From: Myxococcales bacterium
GTDB taxonomy: Bacteria > Myxococcota_A > Polyangia > Palsa-1104 > JAEUJZ01
DNA: 64,000 nt
Reading direction: 5' to 3'
Assembly (NCBI GenBank): GCA_016794365.1
Contig: JAEUKB010000036.1
Span: forward strand, 1 to 64,000
Part shown: piece by piece, positions 33,696 through 42,012 of the stretch
Numbering within the stretch: the first letter of the stretch is position 1
Layout of the letters: each line of letters opens with the position of its first letter
Translations under genes and position numbers: made by a program
The notes under the pieces: model-generated
What the model was told of the DNA's origin: nothing
Database searches by the model: none
Seen by the model: only the letters and a program-made list of their open reading frames with translations

Positions 33696-35107
33696 CGATC
33701 TCCACTACACCCAGCGAGCTGCGCGGTACGACCCTGTACTTTGACTGTGCAACCGGCCTCGCGGGAGACATGACGCTGGCAGCGCTTCTCGACTTGGGAG
33801 TGCCCGAGTCCTTTGTCCGTGAACAGCTCGCCCTTCTGCCCCTGTCGAGCTGGGAGCTGCGCGTCAGCCAGGTCAAAAAGCGCGGCATGGTGGGCAAAAA
33901 AGTCGATGTCATCGATCTCGGTGAGCTTGCGCGTCCCCATCATCACGACGCTCATCATCATCACGACGAGCATCATCATCACGACGAACATCATCATCAC
34001 GACGAGCATCATCATCACGACGAGCATCATCATCACGACGAACATCATCACGACGAACATCATCACGACGAGCATCATCATCACGACGAACATCCGCACA
34101 CGCATTACGCAGAGATTCGTCGGATGATCACTTTGGCACCGCTGCTGGCTGACGTAAAAAGCCGCGCCCTGCGGATGTTTGACAGACTGGCCGAAGTCGA
34201 AGCAGCCATGCATGGCGTCACTCCCGCCGAGGTCATGTTTCACGAAGTCGGAGCGCTCGATTCCATCGTCGATATCGTTGGTGTGGCGGCTGCACTCAGC
34301 TGGCTCCGTCCGCGTCGCATCATCTGTCGGCCTGTGCCACTTGGAACGGGCCGCGTCCGCACCGCGCATGGACTGCTCCCGATTCCAGCCCCAGCGACCG
34401 CAGCGCTGCTCAAAGGCGCGCAGGTGGACGCGTCGGACCTGATGGGCGAGCTGACCACCCCGACCGGCGCACTGATCGTCGCAACCCACGCCGAGTCGTA
34501 TGGACCGATGCCCGCGATGAGGCTCGTCGCAACCGGACATGGCGCAGGAACCCGAGAGCTGCCCGATCGTCCCAACATCCTGCGCATCCTGGCCGGACAC
34601 GAGCGTCCCGATGGTGAAGACAAGCCCACGTCAGCAGCCCCGAGCAGCGACGCTACGTTCCTGTGGGAAATTGCCGCCAACATCGACGACATGAATCCAC
34701 AGCTCCTGCCGCCGATCCTCGATTCGCTGCTGTCGCTGGGGGCAAAAGATGCCTGGCTGACACAGACGCTGATGAAAAAAGGACGGCCCGGCCTACAGCT
34801 TCAAGTCTTGGTGGACAGCCCGCATCGCCAAGCGGTCATCGCGCACATCCTCACCGAGACTACGACCCTTGGACTGCGCTTTCATCGCGTCGAGCGCATC
34901 GTGCTCGATCGAGAAATCACCTCGGTACAGACCGCGTTTGGTTCGATCGAGATCAAGCTCGGACGCGATCCCCAGACGCACGCCATCTGCAACGTCGCAC
35001 CCGAGTTTGAATCGGTTCGTGCAGCGGCGCAGGCTCACAATGCACCGCGAAAAATCGTCTACGCCGCAGCGCTCGCAGAAGCCTACAAGCTGCTTCGCGA
35101 CGCGTAA
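33692..35107 (+). CDS. larC: LarC, nickel insertion protein with His-rich insert
   Basis: A 471-residue LarC, the CTP-dependent nickel chelatase that inserts Ni into pyridinium-3,5-bisthiocarboxylic acid mononucleotide. The N-terminus 'LYFDCATGLAGDMTLAALLDLG' and 'EVMFHEVGALDSIVDIVG' are diagnostic, as is 'GLLPIPAPATAALLKG'. The C-terminal metallochelatase half has 'IDDMNPQLLPPILDSLLSLGAKDAWLTQTLMKKGRP'. It is one uninterrupted frame, unlike the frameshifted larC1/larC2 of Lactobacillus. Residues ~83-138 form a His/Asp/Glu repeat likely to hold nickel. The start ATG overlaps the larB stop and has AAGGA eight bases upstream. No larA or larE lies nearby. Confidence 0.95.
   Translation: MTISTTPSELRGTTLYFDCATGLAGDMTLAALLDLGVPESFVREQLALLPLSSWELRVSQVKKRGMVGKKVDVIDLGELARPHHHDAHHHHDEHHHHDEHHHHDEHHHHDEHHHHDEHHHDEHHHDEHHHHDEHPHTHYAEIRRMITLAPLLADVKSRALRMFDRLAEVEAAMHGVTPAEVMFHEVGALDSIVDIVGVAAALSWLRPRRIICRPVPLGTGRVRTAHGLLPIPAPATAALLKGAQVDASDLMGELTTPTGALIVATHAESYGPMPAMRLVATGHGAGTRELPDRPNILRILAGHERPDGEDKPTSAAPSSDATFLWEIAANIDDMNPQLLPPILDSLLSLGAKDAWLTQTLMKKGRPGLQLQVLVDSPHRQAVIAHILTETTTLGLRFHRVERIVLDREITSVQTAFGSIEIKLGRDPQTHAICNVAPEFESVRAAAQAHNAPRKIVYAAALAEAYKLLRDA
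33938..34105 (+). repeat. 18-bp tandem repeat coding a (H3-4 D E)n metal-binding insert
   Basis: Inside larC, units of CATCATCATCACGACGAG (18 bp) alternate with shortened 15-bp units missing one CAT. There are about nine units. They encode 35 histidines spaced by Asp-Glu or Asp-Ala. Length differences are multiples of three, so the frame is kept. Such runs bind Ni2+ or Zn2+ and expand or shrink by replication slippage. On the opposite strand the repeat yields a spurious Met/Val-rich frame. Confidence 0.95.
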
Positions 35108-35121
35108 TCCAGACACCGACG

Positions 35122-35304
35122 CTACAAGCTGATGATCACGACGCCGCGCTCTCCGCCGGGTCCGTCTTGATCATCGCGATCTTCGTCACTGCTGTCACGC
35201 GGCGGTGGATAGTCGGGCATACGAATCAGCGGCTGCTGTTCGCGTCGCCGCCGATCGTCTTCTTCCCGCTTCCGAATCTGTTCGATGATCCAGGGCTCCA
35301 GCAT
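35122..35304 (-). CDS. Small conserved-type 60-residue acidic/basic protein
   Basis: A 60-residue protein: 'MLEPWIIEQIRKREEDDRRR' followed by a Pro/Asp-rich linker and the C-terminal 'GERGVVIISL'. The amphipathic N-terminal helix and the hydrophobic terminal strand with a disordered centre look like a small adaptor that docks on a partner. I believe similar short proteins with a 'MLEPWIIE' start and 'GV.II' end occur in many proteobacteria, though I cannot name a function. The ATG at 35304 has GTGGG upstream. It is convergent with larC, 14 bases apart. Confidence 0.65.
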   Translation of the reverse strand: MLEPWIIEQIRKREEDDRRRREQQPLIRMPDYPPPRDSSDEDRDDQDGPGGERGVVIISL

Positions 35305-35475
35305 GGCCCACTTCTTTTTTCAGCCGTCGTGGCCGTTACTATCAGTTTGAATTCCACACGGCGCAATCGTCAAGGTTCGCTCGTCAACTTCCGAATCCCA
35401 ATCGATCCGACGCCTCTTTGAAGCAGCACAGCCCGACTGACGGCAAGCGAAACCCAAATCAGTGCGACGGGCCAT

Positions 35476-35504
35476 TTGACATGCCACGACTAGATAAGTA
35501 CGCT
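35476..35504 (+). promoter_or_regulatory. Candidate sigma70-type promoter for lolD-bamA
   Basis: A perfect -35 TTGACA (35476-35481) is followed after 17 bases by TACGCT (35499-35504), a weak -10. The predicted start point is about 12 bases before the lolD ATG at 35524, so the transcript would have a very short leader. Bases 35305-35475 contain no gene or other clear signal. Confidence 0.45.
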
Positions 35505-35523
35505 CCCTGCCCTCGCCAATACC

Positions 35524-36249
35524 ATGTCCGGCGCACCCGTTGAGATTATTGCTTTACGAAAGGCCTTTGCATTCGGCGGTCGTCCGATCGAGGTCCTCAA
35601 AGGGATCGATCTCTCGATCAAAGCCGGAGAGATGGTCGCAGTGGTCGGAGCCTCGGGAGCTGGCAAGTCCACGTTCCTGCATGTGCTCGGAACCTTGGAT
35701 GTCGCGTCCTCTGGCAAAGTTGTCATTGATGGCGCTGACGTGACCTCACTCGCGCCGACTGCACTGGCTGCCTTTCGCAACCACACCATCGGCTTTGTGT
35801 TTCAGTTCCACCATCTGTTGCCGGAGTTTTCTGCGGTGGAAAATGCCGCGATGCCGGGCCTGATTGCCGGACTTCAGCGCAGCGTTGCTGAGTCACGCGC
35901 GACGGAGCTTCTGAAGCGAGTTGGGCTGGGGCATCGACTTCTGCATCGTCCCGGCGAGCTTTCCGGCGGAGAGCAGCAGCGCGTCGCACTGGCCAGAGCG
36001 CTGGTGATGGAACCCAGGCTTCTTCTCGCCGATGAACCGACGGGAAACTTGGACGCTCGGACAGGCGCAGCCATCCACGAGCTGGTGGTCGAGCTGAACC
36101 GAGAACGAGGAATGACGATGATCGTCGTCACGCACAACGAAGATCTGGCCGCGCGCATGCCTCGGCGCGTACACATGGCGGATGGTCGAATCCTCACCGA
36201 CGACGAATCTCAGCTCCGCAGCTTGAGCGCACAGGAAGGTGCCGTTTGA
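35524..36249 (+). CDS. lolD: LolD-type ABC transporter ATPase
   Basis: A 241-residue ABC ATPase. Walker A is GASGAGKST (residues 42-50), the Q-loop region is '[18 protein letters not shown]', the signature is LSGGEQQR, Walker B is [12 protein letters not shown], and the switch His is in VVTHNEDLA. '[18 protein letters not shown]' is the pattern of LolD, the ATPase of the LolCDE lipoprotein-releasing complex, and more broadly of the MacB/FtsE group. The position directly before bamA favours lipoprotein release. No lolC/lolE permease is adjacent, which is common when they lie upstream or elsewhere. Confidence 0.88.
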   Translation: MSGAPVEIIALRKAFAFGGRPIEVLKGIDLSIKAGEMVAVVGASGAGKSTFLHVLGTLDVASSGKVVIDGADVTSLAPTALAAFRNHTIGFVFQFHHLLPEFSAVENAAMPGLIAGLQRSVAESRATELLKRVGLGHRLLHRPGELSGGEQQRVALARALVMEPRLLLADEPTGNLDARTGAAIHELVVELNRERGMTMIVVTHNEDLAARMPRRVHMADGRILTDDESQLRSLSAQEGAV

Positions 36250-38681
36250 AGCGATCGTACTGGCTACTTCTCGCGTGCCTGCTCGGGGTGATGCTCAGCA
36301 GCGTCACAGCCCGCGCAGATGGTGACATTCCCATCGGTCGTCGCATCGAGAAGATCAGCTTTCGAGGCAATGTCAAAGTCGAAGCCGCCGCCATGCAGCG
36401 CGCGCTGTCCACGGAAGAGCGCTTCGGTGTCAAGCCCGCTGAAGAAGGTCAGCCGCTCAAGCTAGAGACGATTCAAGAAGACCTGAAGACGCTGTGGAAG
36501 ATGCGCTCGTTTGACGATGTGCGCATCGAGTGGGAAGAAGGCGACTCAGGCGGTGTCCTGCTGACCTATGTGGTTCGGGAAAAGCGATCACTCCGCAAGA
36601 TCTATGTCTCGGGCAACAGCGAAGTTGGGCTCGACAAGATCAACGAAATCCTCGACCTGAAAAAAGACACCATCTACGACCCGGCCAAGATCAAGCGCAA
36701 CGTCGAAAAGATCCACGATCTGTACGTCGAAAAGGGCTACTACCTCGCCGACGTAAAGTCCGAGATCAAGATTCACTCCGCGACGCAGCTTGATGTCTAC
36801 TTCATCGTCGATGAGCACGCCAAAGTAGAAGTTCGCAAGGTTACGTTCCTCGGAAATCGACATGCCACCGACGAAGAGCTGCGCTCTGTCATGGCGACCC
36901 AAGAAGGCAACTGGCTGTCGTTTCTGACCTCGGCGGGCACGTACAAAGAAGACGCGTTCGAGCGCGACGTGCTGCTGCTCACCGCGTACTACTACGACCA
37001 CGGCTATGTGACGGTGAAGATCGGCAAACCGACGGTCGAGATGTCTCCCGACAAGCGCTTTTTGTACATCTCGATCCCGATCGAGGAAGGCGACATCTAC
37101 AAGCTCGGCAAGCTGGACTTTCAGGGAGAGCTGCTCATCCCGAAGGAAGACATGCTGGCGGGGCTGAAGGTTCGTCCCGGCGACCAGTTCAATCGCTCCA
37201 AGCTTGGTCAGGACATCCAGAACATCAACAACTTCTACAAAAATCGGGGCTACGCGAACGTCAACGTGACGCCGCTCACCCAGATTGATGCCGAAAAGAA
37301 GATCGTCGATCTGACCTTCGACCTTCAGCAGGGCAAAAAGGTCTACTTCGAGCGCATCAACGTCCGAGGCAACACCAAGACCCGCGACAAGGTCATCCGT
37401 CGCGAGCTGAAGATCTTTGAAGGCGAGCTGTACTCGGAAGCGCTTGTCGAGTTTTCCAAAAACCGCGTGCAAGCGCTCGGCTTCTTCGAGAAGGTCGAGA
37501 TCTCCACCAAGCGAGGCAGCACCGACGAGCGATTGGAAGTCAACATCGAAGTCACCGAGCGTCCGACGGGAACCTTCCAGATCGGCGCGGGCTTTTCGTC
37601 CGTCGAAAACTTCATCGCGCAGGCCCAGATCGCGCAGAACAACCTGTTCGGTCGGGGCACTTCGCTGCGACTTTCGGCACAGCTTTCGTCGCTGCGACAG
37701 CTCTTTTCGGTCAACTACATCGATCCGTACTTCCTCGACTCGAACGTGACGTTTTCGTTTTCGGGCTATAACCAGCTGCTGTACTACCCGAACTTCAATC
37801 GGACGACGCGCGGCGGAGACCTGACCTGGGGTTATCTCTTCGGCGATTACTTCCGACTGCTCGGCACGTACAAGCTGGAATGGGTTTCGATTGGTCAAAA
37901 CAGCCAAGGTCTGTCGATCTCGGGCTTCGGTCAGGTTCAGTCGATCGCGGGCGGCACGCTCGCCAACCTGTATCGCCGAGGCTGGTCGTCGTCGGTTCGA
38001 CTGTGGACGCAGTTTGACTCTCGCAATGACCGGATGTTCCCGACGAAGGGCATGTTTCACCTGCTGTCGGTGGAAGTGGCTGATCGCTATCTTGCGTCGG
38101 AAATCGACTACATCCGCGTCTCGGGCTATGCGCGCTTCTATCGTCCGATTTGGGGACCGTTTATTTTCCGTCTGAACGCCGAGAGTGGCTTGGTCTTCTC
38201 TCGTCGCGCAGAAGGTGTCCCCATCTACGAGCGCTACTTCCTCGGCGGCATCCAGAGCATCCGTGGCTATCGTCTGTACTCACTCGGACCACGGATCCAG
38301 ATTCAGAGCGCGCTCGAGCCTGGCTCGTATCTGACCCAGTTTAGCGTCGGTGCCAACTGGCAGCTCATCTTGAACAGCGAGATCGAGTTCATGATCATCC
38401 CGGCGGTCCAAATCAAAGGCGTGGTGTTCTTTGATATGGGCAACGGCTATAACCTCGAAGCCAAGTACTGCACGAGCGCGACTGCGACGTCGGCACTTCC
38501 CGAGGTGTTCAACCCATGTGTTCACTATCCAACGTTCCAAAACCTGCGCTACTCGGTCGGATTTGGTTTCCGTTGGTTCTCGCCGATTGGTCCGCTTCGC
38601 TTCGAGTGGGGCATCCCGCTGAATCCGCAGCCCGGTGAAGACCCGCTGGTCTTCGAGTTCACCATCGGCAACTTCTTTTAA
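36246..38681 (+). CDS. bamA: BamA outer-membrane protein assembly factor
   Basis: An 811-residue BamA that folds and inserts beta-barrel proteins. A signal peptide ends near 'TARA-DG'. Five POTRA domains run in order, opening with '[14 protein letters not shown]', '[13 protein letters not shown]', '[14 protein letters not shown]', '[14 protein letters not shown]' and '[14 protein letters not shown]'. The rest is the 16-strand barrel; its loop-6 signature is [17 protein letters not shown]. The last strand is '[10 protein letters not shown]', ending in the aromatic residue needed for assembly. Start: TTG at 36246, overlapping the lolD stop (TTGA), with GAAGG upstream. The frame beginning [14 protein letters not shown] fits a signal peptide exactly. 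Confidence 0.97.
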   Translation: MKRSYWLLLACLLGVMLSSVTARADGDIPIGRRIEKISFRGNVKVEAAAMQRALSTEERFGVKPAEEGQPLKLETIQEDLKTLWKMRSFDDVRIEWEEGDSGGVLLTYVVREKRSLRKIYVSGNSEVGLDKINEILDLKKDTIYDPAKIKRNVEKIHDLYVEKGYYLADVKSEIKIHSATQLDVYFIVDEHAKVEVRKVTFLGNRHATDEELRSVMATQEGNWLSFLTSAGTYKEDAFERDVLLLTAYYYDHGYVTVKIGKPTVEMSPDKRFLYISIPIEEGDIYKLGKLDFQGELLIPKEDMLAGLKVRPGDQFNRSKLGQDIQNINNFYKNRGYANVNVTPLTQIDAEKKIVDLTFDLQQGKKVYFERINVRGNTKTRDKVIRRELKIFEGELYSEALVEFSKNRVQALGFFEKVEISTKRGSTDERLEVNIEVTERPTGTFQIGAGFSSVENFIAQAQIAQNNLFGRGTSLRLSAQLSSLRQLFSVNYIDPYFLDSNVTFSFSGYNQLLYYPNFNRTTRGGDLTWGYLFGDYFRLLGTYKLEWVSIGQNSQGLSISGFGQVQSIAGGTLANLYRRGWSSSVRLWTQFDSRNDRMFPTKGMFHLLSVEVADRYLASEIDYIRVSGYARFYRPIWGPFIFRLNAESGLVFSRRAEGVPIYERYFLGGIQSIRGYRLYSLGPRIQIQSALEPGSYLTQFSVGANWQLILNSEIEFMIIPAVQIKGVVFFDMGNGYNLEAKYCTSATATSALPEVFNPCVHYPTFQNLRYSVGFGFRWFSPIGPLRFEWGIPLNPQPGEDPLVFEFTIGNFF

Positions 38682-38758
38682 TGAATGCGCGGCAGGGCAG
38701 CGAGCGTCTTGCCACCTGCGCACAACCTTTCACCACCAAGAAACAGGAGTCTTACGAG

Positions 38759-39325
38759 ATGTTAAATCGAGCAGTGCGATGGACATTGGGTCTGAGCGTA
38801 GCGGGTGCGGTGCTGCTGCCGGGAGCGATGGCTCACGCCCAGCAGAAGCTGGCGATTGTCGATATCCGTCGCGCCATCGAAGAAACCAACGAAGGCAAGG
38901 CGAGCATCGGCGGGCTCAAGGCCGAAGCAGACCGCAAGCAAAAAGAGCTGCTGACGAAGCAAGATGAGCTCAAGAAGCTGGAAGAGGACTTTCTCAAGCA
39001 GCAGTCGGTGCTTCAGCCTGCCGCCGCGCAGAAAAAGCGCGAAGAGCTTCAGCAGAAAGTGATGCAGCTTCAAGAAGCCCTTCAGCGTGCGCAGCAGGAC
39101 ATCGGCCAGAAGGAAGCCAAGGTGCTTCAGCCGCTGCAAGAAAAGGTGATTCGCGCGATCGATGCGCTGGCTCGTCGCGACAACTTCTCGCTGGTGCTGC
39201 GCAGCGATGTGGTGCTGTGGCCGCAGCAGAGCCCAATGGACATCACCAACGAAGTCATTCGCAAGGTCAATGAGATGAAGGCTCCGGGCGCCGCCCCTGC
39301 CGCGCCAGCCCCTGGGAGCAAGTAG
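38759..39325 (+). CDS. skp: Skp/OmpH periplasmic chaperone
   Basis: A 188-residue OmpH/Skp-family holdase for unfolded outer-membrane proteins. The signal peptide is MLNRAVRWTLGLSV...GAMAHA, cleaved before QQ. Then 'KLAIVDIRRAIEETNEGKAS' forms the head strand, a long coiled coil covers residues ~60-140 (rich in Lys, Gln and Glu), and 'FSLVLRSDVVLWPQQSPMDITNEVI' is the closing segment, all as in Skp. A Pro/Ala tail ends the protein. The ATG at 38759 has AGGAG ten bases upstream. It follows bamA as in most diderms. Confidence 0.93.
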   Translation: MLNRAVRWTLGLSVAGAVLLPGAMAHAQQKLAIVDIRRAIEETNEGKASIGGLKAEADRKQKELLTKQDELKKLEEDFLKQQSVLQPAAAQKKREELQQKVMQLQEALQRAQQDIGQKEAKVLQPLQEKVIRAIDALARRDNFSLVLRSDVVLWPQQSPMDITNEVIRKVNEMKAPGAAPAAPAPGSK

Positions 39326-39327
39326 CC

Positions 39328-39819
39328 GTGAGCGAAGGCCCTGCCCTGCCGCTGGATGTCACCGCGATCATGCGGCTTCTGCCGCATCGCTATCCGTTCT
39401 TGCTCATCGATCGGGTGACTGAGTTCGGAGGTGAGACCTGTCGCGCCATCAAAAATGTGACCATCAACGAGCCGTTCTTCGTGGGTCACTTTCCAGGACA
39501 TCCAGTCATGCCCGGCGTGCTGATCCTGGAAGCGATGGCGCAGACAGCGGCAGTGCATGCCTGTCTCAAGCTGGGAAAGCAAGCGGGCGAGCAAGCGTTC
39601 TATCTGGTCAGCATGGACAAAGCGCGCTTTCGTAAGCCCGTGGTGCCCGGCGATCAGCTAGTGCTGACGACCTCGCTGCTGCGGGGCCGTGGCCGCATCT
39701 GGAAGTTCCGAGGCGAAGTGCATGTCGCAGGACAGCTTGTCTCGGAAGCTGAGTTCATGGCCACGCTACCTTCCGCTCTGGCGCAAGAAGGCGACGCCAG
39801 CACAGAGTCGGACAGCTAA
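39328..39819 (+). CDS. fabZ: FabZ, 3-hydroxyacyl-ACP dehydratase
   Basis: A 163-residue dehydratase of the fatty-acid elongation cycle, acting on short- to long-chain hydroxyacyl-ACP. The hot-dog fold signature is 'LLPHRYPFLLIDRV', and the catalytic block 'GHFPGHPVMPGVLILEAMAQ' places His54 and Glu68 as in E. coli FabZ. The start is GTG at 39328, just 2 bases after the skp stop, so it is in the same operon. lpxD is missing between skp and fabZ, and lpxA is missing after it. Confidence 0.96.
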   Translation: MSEGPALPLDVTAIMRLLPHRYPFLLIDRVTEFGGETCRAIKNVTINEPFFVGHFPGHPVMPGVLILEAMAQTAAVHACLKLGKQAGEQAFYLVSMDKARFRKPVVPGDQLVLTTSLLRGRGRIWKFRGEVHVAGQLVSEAEFMATLPSALAQEGDASTESDS

Positions 39820-39881
39820 CAACTCCAAACCAAGCCGCGCTGCCGCTGTTTCAGTGCGCAGCTGGGCAACACTTGCTGGTT

Positions 39882-41303
39882 ATGTCACGTCCATCGCTTC
39901 TGCTTTTCGCGGCATTCGGGCTGTGTAGCTGCAATCCGCGCAAGCCGCTGCCGGTGTCCAAAGATCTCGGTCCATCGGTGCAAGTCATCGATGTCGCAGC
40001 CAAGCCCATCCCAAACCCCGCTGCGCAGCTGCCACAGCTTGCGGAAACGGAACCGAACGACGATCGCGCGCATGCACAGCGACTCGATCCGCAGAAAGTG
40101 CTGCGTGGCTCGCTGCTGCCGCCCACTTCGCAAGGAGCGGGCAAAGGCGATGACGACTTCTTTGTCTGGCCCGCGCAGCAAACCGCGCAGACGCTTCGCA
40201 TTGAAGCGAGTGGAGCCCCGGATCTGGCACTGGAACTGTATGGCGAACAGGGCGAGTCGCTCGGAACCATCGACGAGCGAAAGCCAGGTGAAGGGGAGCG
40301 ACTGTGGGGCATTCCTCTGCGCCCAGGGCAGCCGCTTTACATTCGCGTCCACGGACGAGTGAAGCCCGAAGCAGTACACGAGCCCTTGCTGGGAACCTAT
40401 CAGCTCGCAGTGTCTGCGATTGCAGCGGCTCCCGATGGTGAGTTTGAGCCAAACGACAGCTTCGCGCAGGCCACGCCGATGATGGGAAGCGATGCATCGG
40501 GTACGCTCTCGACGCGCCGAGACGAAGACTTCTTTGTCTTGCAGCTCCCGACGATGCCGGGACGAAAAGTGGCACCGGACGGCGAAGGTCTGCGACAGCC
40601 TGCGATCTTGCGTCTGACGCTGAACACTCCGTCGATACAGCCAGCCTTGCGAATCTGGACGGAGCCCAGTCCCGGCACAGACGGAGGACTCGCGCTGCCC
40701 AAGCTGGTTCTCGACGTACAAGCCAGCAAAAGCAAAGAAGAGCTGCTGATTCGCAACCTGACGCTGCCCGCCGGAACAGCGCGTGTCTTCGTCGCAGTCC
40801 GAGCCCAGAGCTTTGCCAAACCGTCGGGTGAAGCGCGCTATCACCTGCGCACGCTCGTCGAAGCGCCGCTGGAAGATGCCGAAAGTGAACCAAACGACGC
40901 CTGTGCCACGCAAGCCAACGCACTGACGCTGTCGTCGGGAACTGCTGATGTCGCAGGCTTTCTGTGGCCACAAGATGTGGACTGTTATCGAATTGTTGCG
41001 ACGGGCGGACCAACGATGACGTATCAAGCCAAGCTACAGCTTCCCGGCGGAGACTGCTTGGCCAGCATTGACATCGTGCGCACCGACGGAAAATCCGACG
41101 ACAGCAAGGCCAAGAGCAGAGACGACGGCAAAGCTCGCGGAAAAAAAGAAGAAGTCGTCAAAGCCAGCGACGGAAAACAGACGGAACAGACCATCACCAC
41201 GAGCGGAGAAGTCTGGCTCAAAGTCAGCAGCCGCGATCGTCGCACCTGCTTCGACGCACCTTATCGACTGAGCGTAACGGCCAGCGACGGAGACAAGCCG
41301 TGA
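39882..41303 (+). CDS. Lipoprotein with pre-peptidase C-terminal (PPC)-like domains
   Basis: A 473-residue predicted lipoprotein. The lipobox is FGLCSC with Cys17 modified, an unusual Cys at -2. Three repeats begin with the PPC pattern: 'AETEPNDDRAHAQRLDPQKVLRGSL', 'GEFEPNDSFAQATPMMGSDASGTL' and 'AESEPNDACATQANALTLSSGTADV', each followed by 'DDDFF', 'DEDFF' or 'DVDCY'. These domains resemble the carbohydrate- or collagen-binding sandwiches attached to secreted enzymes, but here there is no enzyme. The C-terminal 50 residues are Lys/Glu-rich. The ATG at 39882 was preferred to TTG at 39873. It is coupled to the next gene. Confidence 0.82.
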   Translation: MSRPSLLLFAAFGLCSCNPRKPLPVSKDLGPSVQVIDVAAKPIPNPAAQLPQLAETEPNDDRAHAQRLDPQKVLRGSLLPPTSQGAGKGDDDFFVWPAQQTAQTLRIEASGAPDLALELYGEQGESLGTIDERKPGEGERLWGIPLRPGQPLYIRVHGRVKPEAVHEPLLGTYQLAVSAIAAAPDGEFEPNDSFAQATPMMGSDASGTLSTRRDEDFFVLQLPTMPGRKVAPDGEGLRQPAILRLTLNTPSIQPALRIWTEPSPGTDGGLALPKLVLDVQASKSKEELLIRNLTLPAGTARVFVAVRAQSFAKPSGEARYHLRTLVEAPLEDAESEPNDACATQANALTLSSGTADVAGFLWPQDVDCYRIVATGGPTMTYQAKLQLPGGDCLASIDIVRTDGKSDDSKAKSRDDGKARGKKEEVVKASDGKQTEQTITTSGEVWLKVSSRDRRTCFDAPYRLSVTASDGDKP

Positions 41304-41968
41304 GAGCCTGTGCGCTGCTGCTCGTATGGACGATGACAGCCTGTGGTCCGTCGGGTCGAAATCCCAAACAGACGCTGACCGGCTTTTTGCAAGACAGCAG
41401 AAACGGCAACGTCCAAGCGGCGTATTCGAGGCTGAGTCCCGATTTTCGCAAGCGCTGTAGCCGCGACTGTTTCGCGAAGCTGCTCGACGAGCAACCAGGG
41501 CAAAGTCAACAGATTCTCGACGAGCTGCGCGCTGCTGAGCCTCAGACGGTGTACTTGGCAGAAGCGAAGCTAGCGAGCGGCCTGGTCCTTTCGCTTAGCA
41601 AAGAAGTGTCAGCGACGAAGAGCGAAGCCGCCACACCGTACTTTCTGGCCCAAAATCCGCTCGAGTTTTATCCGCAACACACGCCGCAGCTGGCGCTTCG
41701 ATCGTTTGTCCAAGCCTTTTCCCGACAGCGCTTCGACGTGCTCGTACGCTTTGTGCCAAAGTCGCTGGAAAGCAAGCTCACCGTCGATACGCTGAAGCAG
41801 CGCTTCACCAGCGAGCCCAAGATTTCCGCGCAAGTCGATCGTCTGCGCAAGCACCTAGACGAACCGATGACCGTCGAAGACACCGTTGCGCGCCTGCCGC
41901 TTGGCGAAGACCAGGCTGCGGTGCTGCTGCTCGAAGACGGACGCTGGCGGGTTCAGCGACTCGAATAA
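41300..41968 (+). CDS. Predicted lipoprotein of unknown function
   Basis: A 222-residue lipoprotein with lipobox MTAC (Cys15). The mature protein has a helical region 'QTLTGFLQDSRNGNVQAAYSRLSPDFRKRCS' resembling a small DUF4878/NTF2-like fold, and a second similar block 'LRSFVQAFSRQRFDVLVRFVPKSL', which suggests an internal duplication. It ends in 'AVLLLEDGRWRVQRLE', typical of NTF2-like lipoproteins. The start GTG overlaps the stop of the PPC lipoprotein gene (GTGA), so the two are probably made together and may interact. Confidence 0.77.
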   Translation: MRACALLLVWTMTACGPSGRNPKQTLTGFLQDSRNGNVQAAYSRLSPDFRKRCSRDCFAKLLDEQPGQSQQILDELRAAEPQTVYLAEAKLASGLVLSLSKEVSATKSEAATPYFLAQNPLEFYPQHTPQLALRSFVQAFSRQRFDVLVRFVPKSLESKLTVDTLKQRFTSEPKISAQVDRLRKHLDEPMTVEDTVARLPLGEDQAAVLLLEDGRWRVQRLE

Positions 41969-42012
41969 CGGATCGTTTCCTCTCTCTTCGCGCTCTCTCG
42001 AGGTGTTCAGCC

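Noticed and set aside
33938..34105. Regular repeats as a possible CRISPR array
   Set aside because: Units are contiguous, in frame with larC and have no unique spacers.
33662..34600. A 312-codon minus-strand open frame, Met/Val-rich, across larC
   Set aside because: It is the shadow of the His/Asp/Glu repeat read backwards; larC on the plus strand has clear family motifs.
36588..38060. A 490-codon minus-strand open frame across bamA
   Set aside because: It is antisense to POTRA and barrel codons of a certain bamA. The composition is Arg/Glu/Val-rich as expected for a shadow in G+C-rich DNA.
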